In this document: piece by piece, positions 33,582 to 41,918 of the stretch | Layout of the letters: each line of letters starts with the position of its first letter | Position numbering within the stretch: the stretch's first letter is position 1 | NCBI GenBank assembly: GCA_035693025.1 | Contig: DASSHI010000001.1 | Coordinates: 186,001-250,000, forward strand | Source of the DNA: VRUE01 sp035693025 | Lineage (GTDB): Bacteria; Actinomycetota; Thermoleophilia; Solirubrobacterales; 70-9 | Length of the DNA stretch: 64,000 nucleotides | Reading direction: 5' to 3' | Program-made: the position numbers and the translations under genes | Notes under the pieces: generated by a model | The model's input: the letters and a program-made list of their open reading frames with translations, nothing else | Told to the model about the DNA's origin: nothing | Database searches by the model: none

Positions 33582-34795
33582 TGGCCGAAGGCATCAGGAA
33601 GCGACACTCGAAAGGTTGCAGCGCCCGCGAGGGCGGGCGCTGCAACTGCAAGGCGGGGTGGGAGGCGTCGATCTACCTGGCGCGGGAGGGCAGGCGGGTC
33701 ACGAAGTCGTTTCCACGCGAGGCGGAAGCGAAGAGCTGGCGGGCCGATGCGAAGAAGGCGGCTGAGAACGGCGGTGTCGGATTGGGTTCGAGCGCGCGTG
33801 ACTCGCGCACTCTCGCCGAGGGTTTGCGGTGGTTCGTCACCGGCATGGAAGCGGGGCGGATTCGCCCGAAGGGCCGCAAGCACTACAAGCCGAACACGAT
33901 CCGCTCCTACGAGCGCGCCGTGCGGGTCCACATCGAGCCGTCGAGGCTGGCTGGCGTCGGAGTGGACGAGCTTCGCCGTCGCGATCTTCAGGACTTCGCC
34001 GACGAGCTGCTTGCTTCCGGGCTCTCGGTGAACACGGTCAGCAACGTTCTCAATCCGATCCAGACCTTCTATCGCTGGAAGATCGACCGCGACGAGCTGA
34101 CCTACAACCCGTCCGCCCGGATCGACCTACCGAACGACGCTTCCGCACGCCCGTCGCGGATCGCCACCCCGGCCGAAGCCGCAGCCCTGCTCGCGGCCTT
34201 GCCCGTCGAGGATCGCCCGGTCTGGGCGACGGCCTTCTACGCCGGTCTGCGTCGCGGCGAGTTGCAGGCGCTCCGGGTCTGCGACGTTGACCTCGACGCG
34301 AATCTGATCGCTGTCGAGCGCGGCTGGGATCAGGTCGAGGGCGTGATCGAGCCAAAGTCGCGCGCCGGGTGGCGCAGCGTGCCGATGCTGGCGATCCTCC
34401 GCGACTATCTGGACGGCCATCTGCGCACGGCGCGCCGGAGCGGGGAGGACCTGATTTTCGGGCGTGCAGCCTCGCAGGCCTTCTATGCGTCAACGGTCGA
34501 TGGGCGCGCGAAGCGCGCCTGGAAGGCAGCGAACGAGCGCGAGCGGGAATTGGCCGCCGACGAGGACCGCGAGCCCGATCTGCTCCGGCCGATCAGCCTT
34601 CACATGTGCCGCCACACCTTCGCCTCGCTGCTGATCGACTCGGGCGCGAACCCGAAAGCGATCCAGGAGTTCATGGGCCACGCGAAAATCCACACGACCT
34701 TCGACGTCTACGGTCACCTGCTCCCCGGCAGCCATGACGAGGTCCGGAAGCGCATGGACGCCTACCTGAATAACGGGGGTCCCGGCGGTCGCTAG
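33581..34795 (+). CDS. tyrosine recombinase (phage-type integrase)
   Basis: A 404-residue integrase: N-terminal arm-binding segment, a SAM-like core-binding domain (YERAVRVHIEP through NVLNPIQTFYRW), and the catalytic domain. The catalytic residues are readable: Arg in AGLRRGELQAL (about residue 222), the Lys turn KSRAGWRSVP, HMCRHTFASLL (about 341) and the Tyr in TTFDVYGHLL (about 377). It lies about 550 bp from repeat copy 3, the usual spacing for an integrase and its att site. The protein appears complete. Confidence 0.93.
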   Translation: MAEGIRKRHSKGCSAREGGRCNCKAGWEASIYLAREGRRVTKSFPREAEAKSWRADAKKAAENGGVGLGSSARDSRTLAEGLRWFVTGMEAGRIRPKGRKHYKPNTIRSYERAVRVHIEPSRLAGVGVDELRRRDLQDFADELLASGLSVNTVSNVLNPIQTFYRWKIDRDELTYNPSARIDLPNDASARPSRIATPAEAAALLAALPVEDRPVWATAFYAGLRRGELQALRVCDVDLDANLIAVERGWDQVEGVIEPKSRAGWRSVPMLAILRDYLDGHLRTARRSGEDLIFGRAASQAFYASTVDGRAKRAWKAANERERELAADEDREPDLLRPISLHMCRHTFASLLIDSGANPKAIQEFMGHAKIHTTFDVYGHLLPGSHDEVRKRMDAYLNNGGPGGR

Positions 34796-34805
34796 GATCG
34801 ACCGG

Positions 34806-35192
34806 GTGCCAGACTCGCCCGACAAGCCGTTCGGGGTAGCCGGTCAGGTACTCGGCTTGCGGGTTCGTGAACCGACATTCGAGGAGGGCGAGGAGGTTCG
34901 CTGGGAGGCTCGGGCAAACCGCTTCCAGCAGAAGATTCGCTCGATTGGCGGCCGCATCTACCTGACGGATCGTCGGCTGGTCTTCGCGCCGCATAAGTTT
35001 GATGAAAAGCTCGGCGGGCGAGCATGGAGCGCACGGCTCTCCGATCTCGACGGCGCCTTTGTGCAGGGGCGATTCAAGAACGTCCGAGTGGTGACGAAGG
35101 ACGGCGAGATGCATCGGTTCGTGATCTGGCCCCGAGTGGAGTCAGCGGAGAAGATCGACGCCGCGATTCAGGCAGCCAAGATCAGCTCGTAG
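34806..35192 (+). CDS. PH/GRAM-like domain protein
   Basis: A 128-residue protein with the GRAM-type core GGRIYLTDRRLVFAPHKF, then ARLSDLDGAFVQG and RVVTKDGEMHRFVIW. GRAM/bacterial PH domains bind lipids or proteins; this one stands alone with no membrane helix. It is the last gene before the right end of the element, 11 bp after the integrase. The role is unknown. A GTG start is used. Confidence 0.65.
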   Translation: MPDSPDKPFGVAGQVLGLRVREPTFEEGEEVRWEARANRFQQKIRSIGGRIYLTDRRLVFAPHKFDEKLGGRAWSARLSDLDGAFVQGRFKNVRVVTKDGEMHRFVIWPRVESAEKIDAAIQAAKISS

Positions 35193-35240
35193 GGCGTCTC
35201 GGCGTCGCTGCTGGCGAGATCGCCGATGCAGAGCGACCGT

Positions 35241-35266
35241 CTGACTGTGGCACCGACTGTGGCACG
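35241..35266 (+). promoter_or_regulatory. paired TGTGGCAC motifs at right end of the element
   Basis: CTGACTGTGGCACCG followed by ACTGTGGCACG gives two direct TGTGGCAC copies 12 bp apart. This matches the spacing at the left end (21203-21229). The pair ends about 75 bp before the extended repeat at 35342. Confidence 0.6.
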
Positions 35267-35341
35267 GGGGCCCGCCGAGCGCCCTGGTCGCCGATTTCGC
35301 CGGGAACGCGACCGCCCGCAAACCGCTTGCCAGAGCCCTCT

Positions 35342-35402
35342 CCAACAGAAAACGCCCCGCCGGGGAGGCGAGGCGTTTCTGGGGTTACTACAGGGAGGAG
35401 AG
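35342..35402 (+). repeat. extended attachment-like repeat, copy 3 (61 bp)
   Basis: One mismatch to 21051-21111, including the hairpin (35350-35378, one broken pair) and the 24-bp core at 35374-35397. Directly after it GAGATA-TG-TATCTC (35400-35413) is a short perfect dyad. The right flank resembles that of copy 1. I read it as the outer right junction with the chromosome. Confidence 0.8.
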
Positions 35403-35725
35403 ATATGTATCTCTATATATGTGGATCCGTGGGAGGTAGGTGAGCCCTCATGTGCCGCGGGGCGAGTCGATGGGAGTCAACTGCCATATGAGCGGCGCCA
35501 GGCCCGACCAGGAAGTTTGTTGTGCCCTTATCGTTCCTCTCTTGCGAATCCTTGAATCAAGATACGAACATACGTGCGATTTGTGTGTGAGGCGAGTCAC
35601 AGAGATCCTGGACTGGATTTCCCCCGATCTCGCGAAGCGATTGTTCTACCCAATTCTAAGGTGTCGCTAAACATCTGACAAGGGCTTCTTATGGACGCCC
35701 GTTCGAGCGGCTGTACCGTTCCTGC
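35403..35725. other. 323-bp interval before tlyA, AT-richer than its surroundings
   Basis: No convincing gene. A frame from GTG 35440 or ATG 35470 to 35670 encodes about 66-76 residues with several cysteines (CCALIVPLLRILE, HTCDLCVRRV), and cannot be excluded as a small gene. CTTGA-A-TCAAG near 35550 is a small dyad. The tlyA promoter should lie here. The composition suggests leftover element or non-coding sequence. Confidence 0.4.
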
Positions 35726-36520
35726 GTGGCGACGGCGGGCGCAAAAGGGCGAATCGACGCCGTTCTGGCGGATCGTGGGCTGTTTCCGTCGCGTTCGGCG
35801 GCCGCCGGAGCCGTGCGGGCAGGCGAAGTGCGGGTCGGCGAGGACGGACCGGTCGCGCTGCGGCCCAGCCAGCTGGTCGATCCCGACGCCGACTTCCGGC
35901 TCGAGCAGGCGTCGCGCTTTGTCTCGCGCGGCGGGATCAAGCTCGACAACGCGATCTCTGACCTGGGCCTCGACGTAAGTGGGCGCGACTGCCTCGACGT
36001 CGGCGCTTCCACCGGCGGCTTCACCGACTGCCTGCTGCAGCGGGGCGCCGCGCACGTCGTCGCCCTCGACGTCGCCTACGGCCAGATCGACCTGCGGATG
36101 CGCGAGGATCCGCGCGTGACCGTGATCGAGCGCCTCAACGCCCGCGCCGTCTCGGCGCAGGATCTGCCGCTCCGACCGGACCTGGCGACGGTCGACGTCT
36201 CCTTCATCTCGCTCACCAAGGTGCTGCCGGCCGTCGCCGCCTGCCTCAAGCCAGGCGGCGAGGTCCTGGCGATGGTCAAGCCCCAGTTCGAGCTCGGGCG
36301 CGCCCGGGTGCGCAAGGGCGTCGTGCGCGACGCCGCCGATCGCCACGAGGCGATTCTCGCCGTCGCGAGCGCCGCCGGCGAGCTCGGCCTGGCCGTTCGC
36401 GGCTTCGCCTCCTCCGGTCTGCCGGGCCCCAAGGGCAACCGCGAGACCTTCGTCTGGTGCGGCGGGGAAGGCGAGCCACTCAGGGATCTCGAGGCCGCCG
36501 TGCGCGAGGTGGACCCGTGA
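35726..36520 (+). CDS. tlyA: TlyA family rRNA (cytidine-2'-O)-methyltransferase
   Basis: Methylates 2'-OH of cytidines in 16S and 23S rRNA; loss causes capreomycin resistance in mycobacteria. The 264-residue protein has an N-terminal S4 RNA-binding domain (RIDAVLADRGLFPSRSAAA, RAGEVRVG) and an FtsJ-like methyltransferase domain with SAM motif CLDVGASTGGFTDCLLQ, then MVKPQFELG and the Gly/Pro-rich GLPGPKGNRE. The start is GTG 35726. It overlaps nadK by GTGA and opens the second core block. Confidence 0.95.
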   Translation: MATAGAKGRIDAVLADRGLFPSRSAAAGAVRAGEVRVGEDGPVALRPSQLVDPDADFRLEQASRFVSRGGIKLDNAISDLGLDVSGRDCLDVGASTGGFTDCLLQRGAAHVVALDVAYGQIDLRMREDPRVTVIERLNARAVSAQDLPLRPDLATVDVSFISLTKVLPAVAACLKPGGEVLAMVKPQFELGRARVRKGVVRDAADRHEAILAVASAAGELGLAVRGFASSGLPGPKGNRETFVWCGGEGEPLRDLEAAVREVDP

Positions 36521-37368
36521 GCGAGCGGACGGCGGCGCTGGTGACCCATGCCCATCCGCCGGCGACGAGCGAGGCGGTGGCCTTGGCCGTGGCGGCCGCG
36601 AAGGACGCCGGCTGGCGCTTGGTCGCGACCGCCGAGGAGGCCGCCAAGCACGGCGAGGCCGCGCGGTCGGTCGAGATCGTCGAGGCGCTGCCGCGCCAGG
36701 CGGATCTCTGCCTCGTGCTCGGCGGCGACGGCTCGATCCTCTACGCGCTGCGCCATTTCGCCCGCAGCGGCGTGCCCGTCTTCGGCGTCAACTTCGGCAC
36801 CGTCGGCTTCCTCGCGGCGGTCGAGCGCGACGATGCCGCCGACGGGATGCGGCGCGCCTTCGCCGGCGAGACCGAAGCGATCGACCTGCCCGGGTTGGAG
36901 ACCGAGGTCGGCGGCAAGCCCCACGTCGCCCTCAACGACGTCAGCTTCATCCGCCGCCCGCACGAGCGGGTGGCGGAGCTGAGCTACCGGATCGCGGGGG
37001 AGGAGGTCGGCCACGTCCGCTGCGACGGGCTCGTCGCCGCGACCCCGGTCGGGTCGACCGGCTACAACCTCGCCAACCAGGGCCCGATCCTCGCCTGGGG
37101 CGTGAAGGGCTACGTCGTCTCCTACGTCGCGCCGCACTCGCTCACCGCACGCGCCCTCGTCGTCGCGCCGGGAGACGTCCTCCAGGTCGGCAACGCCGGT
37201 GGCCGCGAGCCGGTCGACGTGGCGATCGACGGAGTCCTCGTCGGCACCCTGGAGTCCGGCGCCGCGCTGGACATCGGCTTCGTCGACAAGGTCGGCCGGC
37301 TCGCCCAGCTCCCCGGGACCAGCTTCTACCAGCGCATTCGCGAGAAGTTCGGCCACCTCGCGGTCTGA
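36517..37368 (+). CDS. nadK: NAD kinase
   Basis: Phosphorylates NAD to NADP. The 283-residue protein carries the diagnostic GGDGS (LVLGGDGSILYAL), NFGTVGFLA, the NDVSF segment, and the Gly-rich ATPVGSTGYNLANQGP. The GTG at 36517 overlaps the tlyA stop. In Mycobacterium tuberculosis tlyA and nadK are also adjacent and are followed by recN; here an MFS transporter comes between nadK and recN. Confidence 0.96.
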   Translation: MSERTAALVTHAHPPATSEAVALAVAAAKDAGWRLVATAEEAAKHGEAARSVEIVEALPRQADLCLVLGGDGSILYALRHFARSGVPVFGVNFGTVGFLAAVERDDAADGMRRAFAGETEAIDLPGLETEVGGKPHVALNDVSFIRRPHERVAELSYRIAGEEVGHVRCDGLVAATPVGSTGYNLANQGPILAWGVKGYVVSYVAPHSLTARALVVAPGDVLQVGNAGGREPVDVAIDGVLVGTLESGAALDIGFVDKVGRLAQLPGTSFYQRIREKFGHLAV

Positions 37369-37465
37369 GGCGAGCTGACCTGCGCATCTCGGCGTCCTCG
37401 GTCGCTCGCGTGCAGAGCACGCCACGCTCCCTGCGTCCTTGACCTGCTTGATCATCTCGCCTCAG
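37365..37465. terminator. about 100-bp imperfect long hairpin after nadK
   Basis: CTGAGGCGAG at 37365-37374 (beginning in the nadK stop codon) is complementary to 37456-37465. The intervening sequence is partly self-complementary and has a perfect GCGTGC-AGA-GCACGC centre. No T-run. It could end the tlyA-nadK transcript or be a repeat-type element. Confidence 0.5.
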
Positions 37466-37480
37466 CGTTTCTCTAGGGTT

Positions 37481-39004
37481 ATGCCGATGGAGCGCAAATG
37501 GTGGACCCTCGTCCTGAGCTCGATCGCGACGTTCATGCTGCTGCTGGACATCACGGTCGTCAACGTCGCCCTGCCCGACATCCAGCGGGACCTCGGTGCC
37601 AGCCTCTCCAGCCTGCAGTGGGTCGTCGACGCCTACTCGCTGATGCTCGCCGCCTTCCTGCTCACCGCGGGCTCGCTCGGCGACCGGCTCGGCCGTCGCC
37701 GCGTCTTCTCGCTCGGGCTCGGGCTCTTCACCTTCGCCTCGTTCCTCTGCGGGATCGCGGGCGATCCGACCCTGCTCAACTTGGCGCGCGGCCTGCAGGG
37801 CGTCGGCGGCGCAGCGATGTTCGCCACCTCGCTCGCCCTGATCGGCCAGGAGTTCCACGGGCGGGACCGGGCGACCGCCTTCGGCATCTGGGGCGCGACG
37901 GTCGGCGGCGCCGTGGCGATCGGGCCGCTGGTCGGCGGCCTCATCACCGAGCACCTCGGCTGGGAATGGATCTTCTTCGTCAACATCCCGATCGGCGTCG
38001 CCGCCGTCGCCCTGACCGAGCTGCGGCTCGTCAACGTCGCCGCCCAGGACGCCCAGCGCATCGACCTGCCGGGACTGGCGACCTTCTCCGGCGGCCTCTT
38101 CCTGCTGATCTTCGGCCTGATCCGCGGCAATCCCGAGGGCTGGGGCAGCACGACGATCGTCGCCTCCCTGGCCGGCGCCGCCGCCCTGTTGCTCGCCTTC
38201 CTCGTCATCGAGGCACGCAGCAGCCACCCGATGCTCGAACTCGCCCTCTTCCGCAAACCTGCCTTCAACGGCGTCTCCGCCGTCGCCTTCGGCCTCTCTG
38301 GCGGGATGTTCGCGATGTTCCTCTACCTGACGATCTACATGCAGGGCGTGCTCGACTATTCGCCCCTGCAGACGGGCCTGCGCTTCCTGCCGCTGACCGT
38401 GCTCTCGTTCGTCGTCGCCCCGATCGCCGGCAAGCTCTCCCACCGGGTGCCGATCCGGATCCTCATGGGGGTCGGCCTGAGCCTGGTCGGGGTCGGGCTG
38501 CTGCTGATGCACGGCGTCTCTGCCGACTCGGGGATATCCGCCCTGCTGCCGGGCTTCGTCGTCGCCGGCATCGGCATCGGCCTGACCAACCCCAGCATCG
38601 GCCAGGTTGCGATCGCCGTGGTTCCACCGGCGAAGGCGGGCATGGGGTCGGGCATCAACACGACCTTTCGCCAGGTCGGGATTGCGACCGGCGTCGCCTC
38701 GCTTGGCGCTGTCTTCCAGTCCCAGGTCGACTCCAAGCTCTCCTCGATCCTGCCGGGCGCCCACCCCGGGCTCTCCGAGGCGGTCGCCTCAGGCGGCTCT
38801 CGGGCCGCAGCTCTCATCACCCCGCCCGCCCAGCGGGCGGAAGCCGTGCACGCGGCCAACGTCGCCTTCGCCAGCGGCTTCAACGAGATCCTCCTGATCG
38901 CCGCGATCCTCTCCTTTGCCGGCGCCGCCCTCGGCTTCGCCTTGGTCCGAGCAAGCGACTTCGTCGTTTCCGGCGAGGCCGTGCCGGAGCCTGCGGCGGC
39001 CTAG
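37481..39004 (+). CDS. DHA2-family (EmrB/QacA-type) MFS drug/proton antiporter
   Basis: A 507-residue membrane protein with about 14 helices. Signatures: the TM1 motif LDITVVNVALPDIQRDLG, motif A in LGDRLGRRRVF, LARGLQGVGGAAM, and the TM5 region GPLVGGLI. DHA2 pumps export drugs or metabolites with proton exchange; the substrate is not predictable. ATG codons at 37481 and 37487 are both possible starts. It interrupts the otherwise conserved nadK-recN pair and is the least conserved gene of this block. Confidence 0.9.
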   Translation: MPMERKWWTLVLSSIATFMLLLDITVVNVALPDIQRDLGASLSSLQWVVDAYSLMLAAFLLTAGSLGDRLGRRRVFSLGLGLFTFASFLCGIAGDPTLLNLARGLQGVGGAAMFATSLALIGQEFHGRDRATAFGIWGATVGGAVAIGPLVGGLITEHLGWEWIFFVNIPIGVAAVALTELRLVNVAAQDAQRIDLPGLATFSGGLFLLIFGLIRGNPEGWGSTTIVASLAGAAALLLAFLVIEARSSHPMLELALFRKPAFNGVSAVAFGLSGGMFAMFLYLTIYMQGVLDYSPLQTGLRFLPLTVLSFVVAPIAGKLSHRVPIRILMGVGLSLVGVGLLLMHGVSADSGISALLPGFVVAGIGIGLTNPSIGQVAIAVVPPAKAGMGSGINTTFRQVGIATGVASLGAVFQSQVDSKLSSILPGAHPGLSEAVASGGSRAAALITPPAQRAEAVHAANVAFASGFNEILLIAAILSFAGAALGFALVRASDFVVSGEAVPEPAAA

Positions 39005-39035
39005 CGACCGCCGCTTCGGCTGCTACACAGGGGAC

Positions 39036-40721
39036 GTGCTTCGCGAGCTCCGGATCGAGAACCTGCTGTTGATCGAGCGGGCCGAATTGCGCCTGGGGGA
39101 GGGGCTGAACGCGATCACCGGCGAGACCGGTGCCGGCAAGACGATCCTGGCTCACTCGCTCGACCTCCTGATGGGCGGCAAGGCCCGTGCGCAGATCGTG
39201 CGCCCCGGCGCGGAGGAGGCCTGGGTAGAGGGCCTGTTCGACCTGCCGCAGGGTCTTCTGGAGCAGCCGGAGATGGCTGAGATCGCCGAGCGCCTGCCGG
39301 AAGGGGCCGGGGAGATCGTCTTGGGGCGCCGGGTATCGACCTCCGGCCGGACCGCGGCCTTCCTCGCCGGGCGCGCCGCCTCGGCAGCCGACCTGAAGCT
39401 TCTCGGCGGCCGCCTGATCGCCTTCTACGGCCAGCACGAGCACCGCAAGCTGACGATCGCCTCCGCGCAGATGGAAGTGCTTGACGGCTTCGCCGGGGCC
39501 GATCATCTCGACCTGCGCGAGCGCTACCGGGAGGCGCACCGCGAGTGCGTGCGCCTGACGGCCGAGCTGGCGGAGCTGCGCGAGCGGGATGGCTCACGCG
39601 AGCGCGATCTCGACCTCTATCGCTATGAGCTCTCCGAGATCGAGGAGGTCGCACCCGACCCGGCCGAGGAGGAAAAGCTGGAGGCCGAGCGCGAGCGCCT
39701 GCGCCATGCCGAAGGATTGCGCGAGGCGGCTTTCGGCGCGTTCGCGGGCGTGGCCGGGGCCGACGAGGACGGCGGCGGCGCGGCCGCTGCCCTGGCTGCC
39801 GCCGAATCGCTCCTGCACGGGGTCGGCGGCGTCGATGCAGAGCTCGACGCACTGGGGGAGCGCCTCGCCTCGCTTGCCGTCGAGCTGGGCGACGTAGCGG
39901 GAGACCTGCGCGCCTACGCCGAGCGGATCGAGGGCGATCCCGGACGGTTGGCGGCGGTCGAGGAGCGGCTCGACGCGATCGATCGCCTGCAGCGCAAGCA
40001 CGGCGGCAGCGTCGAATCCGTGCTCGCCCATGCCGAGCGCTGCCGGCTGGAGATCGGGCGACTCGAGGGCGCCGAGACGCGCAGCGCCGAGGCCGAGGCG
40101 GCGCTCGGCGAGGCCGAGGCGCGGCGCGAGAAGCTGGCCGCGAAGCTGAGCAAGGGCCGGGCCGCCGCCGCCGGCCCCCTGCAGGACCGCGTCGCTGCCG
40201 AGCTGGACGGCCTGGCGATGCCCGGCGCCAGCCTCGAGGTCGAGCTCGCGCCGCACCCGGAGGGCTTCGGCCCGAACGGCCGAGAGTCGGTCGAGCTGCA
40301 GATCGCCCCCAATCCCGGCATGGCGCCGGCGCCATTGCGCGACGCGGCATCGGGCGGCGAGCTCTCACGGGTGATGCTGGCGCTCAGCGGTCTCGGTCAG
40401 GGTGCCGGGGCGGGAACGCTGGTCTTCGACGAGATCGACGCGGGGGTGGGGGGCAAGACGGCCGGTGTCGTCGGCGAGCGCCTGCGCGCCCTCGGCGACG
40501 GGCGCCAGGTCATCTGCATCACCCACCTCGCTCAGGTCGCGGCGCTCGCCCCGACGCACTTCCGGCTGCAGAAGGACGTCAGCGGCGAGCGTGCCGCGGC
40601 CACGGTCGAGCGCCTCGACGGCGAGGCCGTGGTCGAGGAGGTCCGTCGCATGCTCGGCGGCGAGAGCGCCGAGAGTGCCGCCGACAGCCATGCCCGGGAG
40701 CTCCTCGCCACGAGCGGTTAA
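39036..40721 (+). CDS. recN: DNA repair protein RecN
   Basis: An SMC-like ATPase that acts early in double-strand-break repair. The 561-residue protein has N-terminal Walker A (ITGETGAGKTILAHSLDLLMG), long charged coiled-coil arms, the ABC signature SGGELSRVMLAL, Walker B LVFDEIDAGVGG and the late ITHLAQVAA motif. The GTG at 39036 gives the standard start LRELRIENLLLIERAEL. It is 31 bp after the transporter. Confidence 0.96.
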   Translation: MLRELRIENLLLIERAELRLGEGLNAITGETGAGKTILAHSLDLLMGGKARAQIVRPGAEEAWVEGLFDLPQGLLEQPEMAEIAERLPEGAGEIVLGRRVSTSGRTAAFLAGRAASAADLKLLGGRLIAFYGQHEHRKLTIASAQMEVLDGFAGADHLDLRERYREAHRECVRLTAELAELRERDGSRERDLDLYRYELSEIEEVAPDPAEEEKLEAERERLRHAEGLREAAFGAFAGVAGADEDGGGAAAALAAAESLLHGVGGVDAELDALGERLASLAVELGDVAGDLRAYAERIEGDPGRLAAVEERLDAIDRLQRKHGGSVESVLAHAERCRLEIGRLEGAETRSAEAEAALGEAEARREKLAAKLSKGRAAAAGPLQDRVAAELDGLAMPGASLEVELAPHPEGFGPNGRESVELQIAPNPGMAPAPLRDAASGGELSRVMLALSGLGQGAGAGTLVFDEIDAGVGGKTAGVVGERLRALGDGRQVICITHLAQVAALAPTHFRLQKDVSGERAAATVERLDGEAVVEEVRRMLGGESAESAADSHARELLATSG

Positions 40722-40730
40722 CCTCACCCG

Positions 40731-41918
40731 GTGGCCACCGCCAGTCGTCGTCGCTTCCCTGCGCTGCTGTCGCGCCGCGACGGGGCGACCGCCGAGGAGC
40801 CGATCCACGGCAGCGTCAAGCTCGGCCGTCGCACCAAGGATCTGGTCAAGCGGCTGCGGCCCGGCGACGTCGCGGTCATCGATCACGTCAACGTCGACCG
40901 GATCGCGGCCGAGGAGCTGATCGCCACCGGCGTGCGCGTCGTGATCAACGCCTCGCCCTCCAGCGACGGGCGCTATCCGAACGCGGGCCCGCTGCTCCTC
41001 GTCCACTCGGGCGTCACGCTGATCGACGTCGAGGGCGCGGATCCCTTCGAGCTGCTCGAGGACGGCACCCTGGTGACGGTCTGCGGCGGTGCGGTCTCGA
41101 CGGGGGGCGAGGAGGTCATGCGCGGTCGCGTGCTCGACGTCGAAGAGCTCGAGGACCGACTCGCGGAGCAGCGCGCCCGGGTTGACGAGGCGCTTGCGGA
41201 CTTCGCCGAAAACACGGTCGCCCATGTCCGTCAGGAGACCGACCTGCTCACGGGCGCGATCGAGTTCCCGGCGACGCGCACTTCGTTCCGCGACCGCCAG
41301 GTCCTGATCGTCGTCCGCGGCGATCGCCATCGCCGCGACCTGAAGGCGCTGAACGCCTACATCCGCGACGTGCGCCCGCTCGTCGTCGCCGTCGACGGCG
41401 GCGCCGACGGCTGCCTCGAGGCCGGGCTGAAGCCCGACGTGATCCTCGGCGACATGGACTCGGCGAGCGACGAGTCGCTGCGCTGCGGCGCCGAGCTGAT
41501 CGTCCACGCCTACCCCGACGGCCGGGCTCCGGGGCGTGAGCGGCTGCTGGCGATGGGCCTGACGCATACGCTCGTTCCCGCCGCCGGCACCAGCGAGGAC
41601 GTGGCGATGCTGATGGCCTTCGAGAAGGGGGCCGACCTGATCGTCAGCGTCGGCGCCCACTTCAACCTGATCGAGTTCCTCGATCGCAAGCGCGGCGGCA
41701 TGTCCTCGACCTTCCTCACGCGACTGCGGATCGGCGAGAAGCTCGTCGACGCAAAGGGCGTCAGCAGGCTCTACAACCCGCCCTCGACCGTCGCGCCGGC
41801 AGCCCTCTTCCTCGTCGCTTTCGCGATCCTGCTGACGATCGTCGTGATCACCTCGCCGGCGCTCAACGACCTCTTCGAACTGCTCTGGCTGAAGGTGAAG
41901 ATCTGGCTTGGGCTATAG
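40731..41918 (+). CDS. steA: SteA-like protein (thiamin pyrophosphokinase-related fold)
   Basis: A 395-residue protein related to the actinobacterial SteA (Rv1697), which works with the copper-transporter-like partner in cell-wall synthesis at the septum. Visible features: VKLGRRTKDLVKRLRPGDVAVIDHVN, the kinase-like VDGGADGCLEAGLKPDVILGDMDS, and a C-terminal membrane helix (ALFLVAFAILLTIVVITSPA). It overlaps the partner gene by 11 bp. In M. tuberculosis the homologue likewise lies between recN and mctB. Confidence 0.9.
   Translation: MATASRRRFPALLSRRDGATAEEPIHGSVKLGRRTKDLVKRLRPGDVAVIDHVNVDRIAAEELIATGVRVVINASPSSDGRYPNAGPLLLVHSGVTLIDVEGADPFELLEDGTLVTVCGGAVSTGGEEVMRGRVLDVEELEDRLAEQRARVDEALADFAENTVAHVRQETDLLTGAIEFPATRTSFRDRQVLIVVRGDRHRRDLKALNAYIRDVRPLVVAVDGGADGCLEAGLKPDVILGDMDSASDESLRCGAELIVHAYPDGRAPGRERLLAMGLTHTLVPAAGTSEDVAMLMAFEKGADLIVSVGAHFNLIEFLDRKRGGMSSTFLTRLRIGEKLVDAKGVSRLYNPPSTVAPAALFLVAFAILLTIVVITSPALNDLFELLWLKVKIWLGL

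Larger units (their letters stand above)
19733..35397. mobile_element. composite accessory block between dxs and tlyA, bounded by 24-bp direct repeats
   Basis: The same 24-bp sequence beginning CGTTTCTGGGG occurs in direct orientation at 19733-19756, 21083-21106 and 35374-35397. Between the outer copies lie an integrase, an excisionase-like gene, a MobF relaxase, phage-like regulators and defence/toxin genes. Core chromosome order resumes on either side (dxs to the left, tlyA-nadK to the right). This is the pattern of site-specific integration. The middle copy divides the block into a short left segment (19.73-21.08 kb) and a long right element (21.08-35.40 kb). No coupling protein or secretion genes are seen, so the long element is best described as integrative and mobilizable. 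Confidence 0.85.

Noticed and set aside
28897..35192. Element as a self-transmissible ICE
   Set aside because: No coupling protein, ATPase of type IV secretion or mating-pair genes are present, so only mobilisation is supported.
35440..35670. Cys-containing small frame before tlyA
   Set aside because: No family and weak start signals; mentioned under the intergenic interval but not called as a gene.
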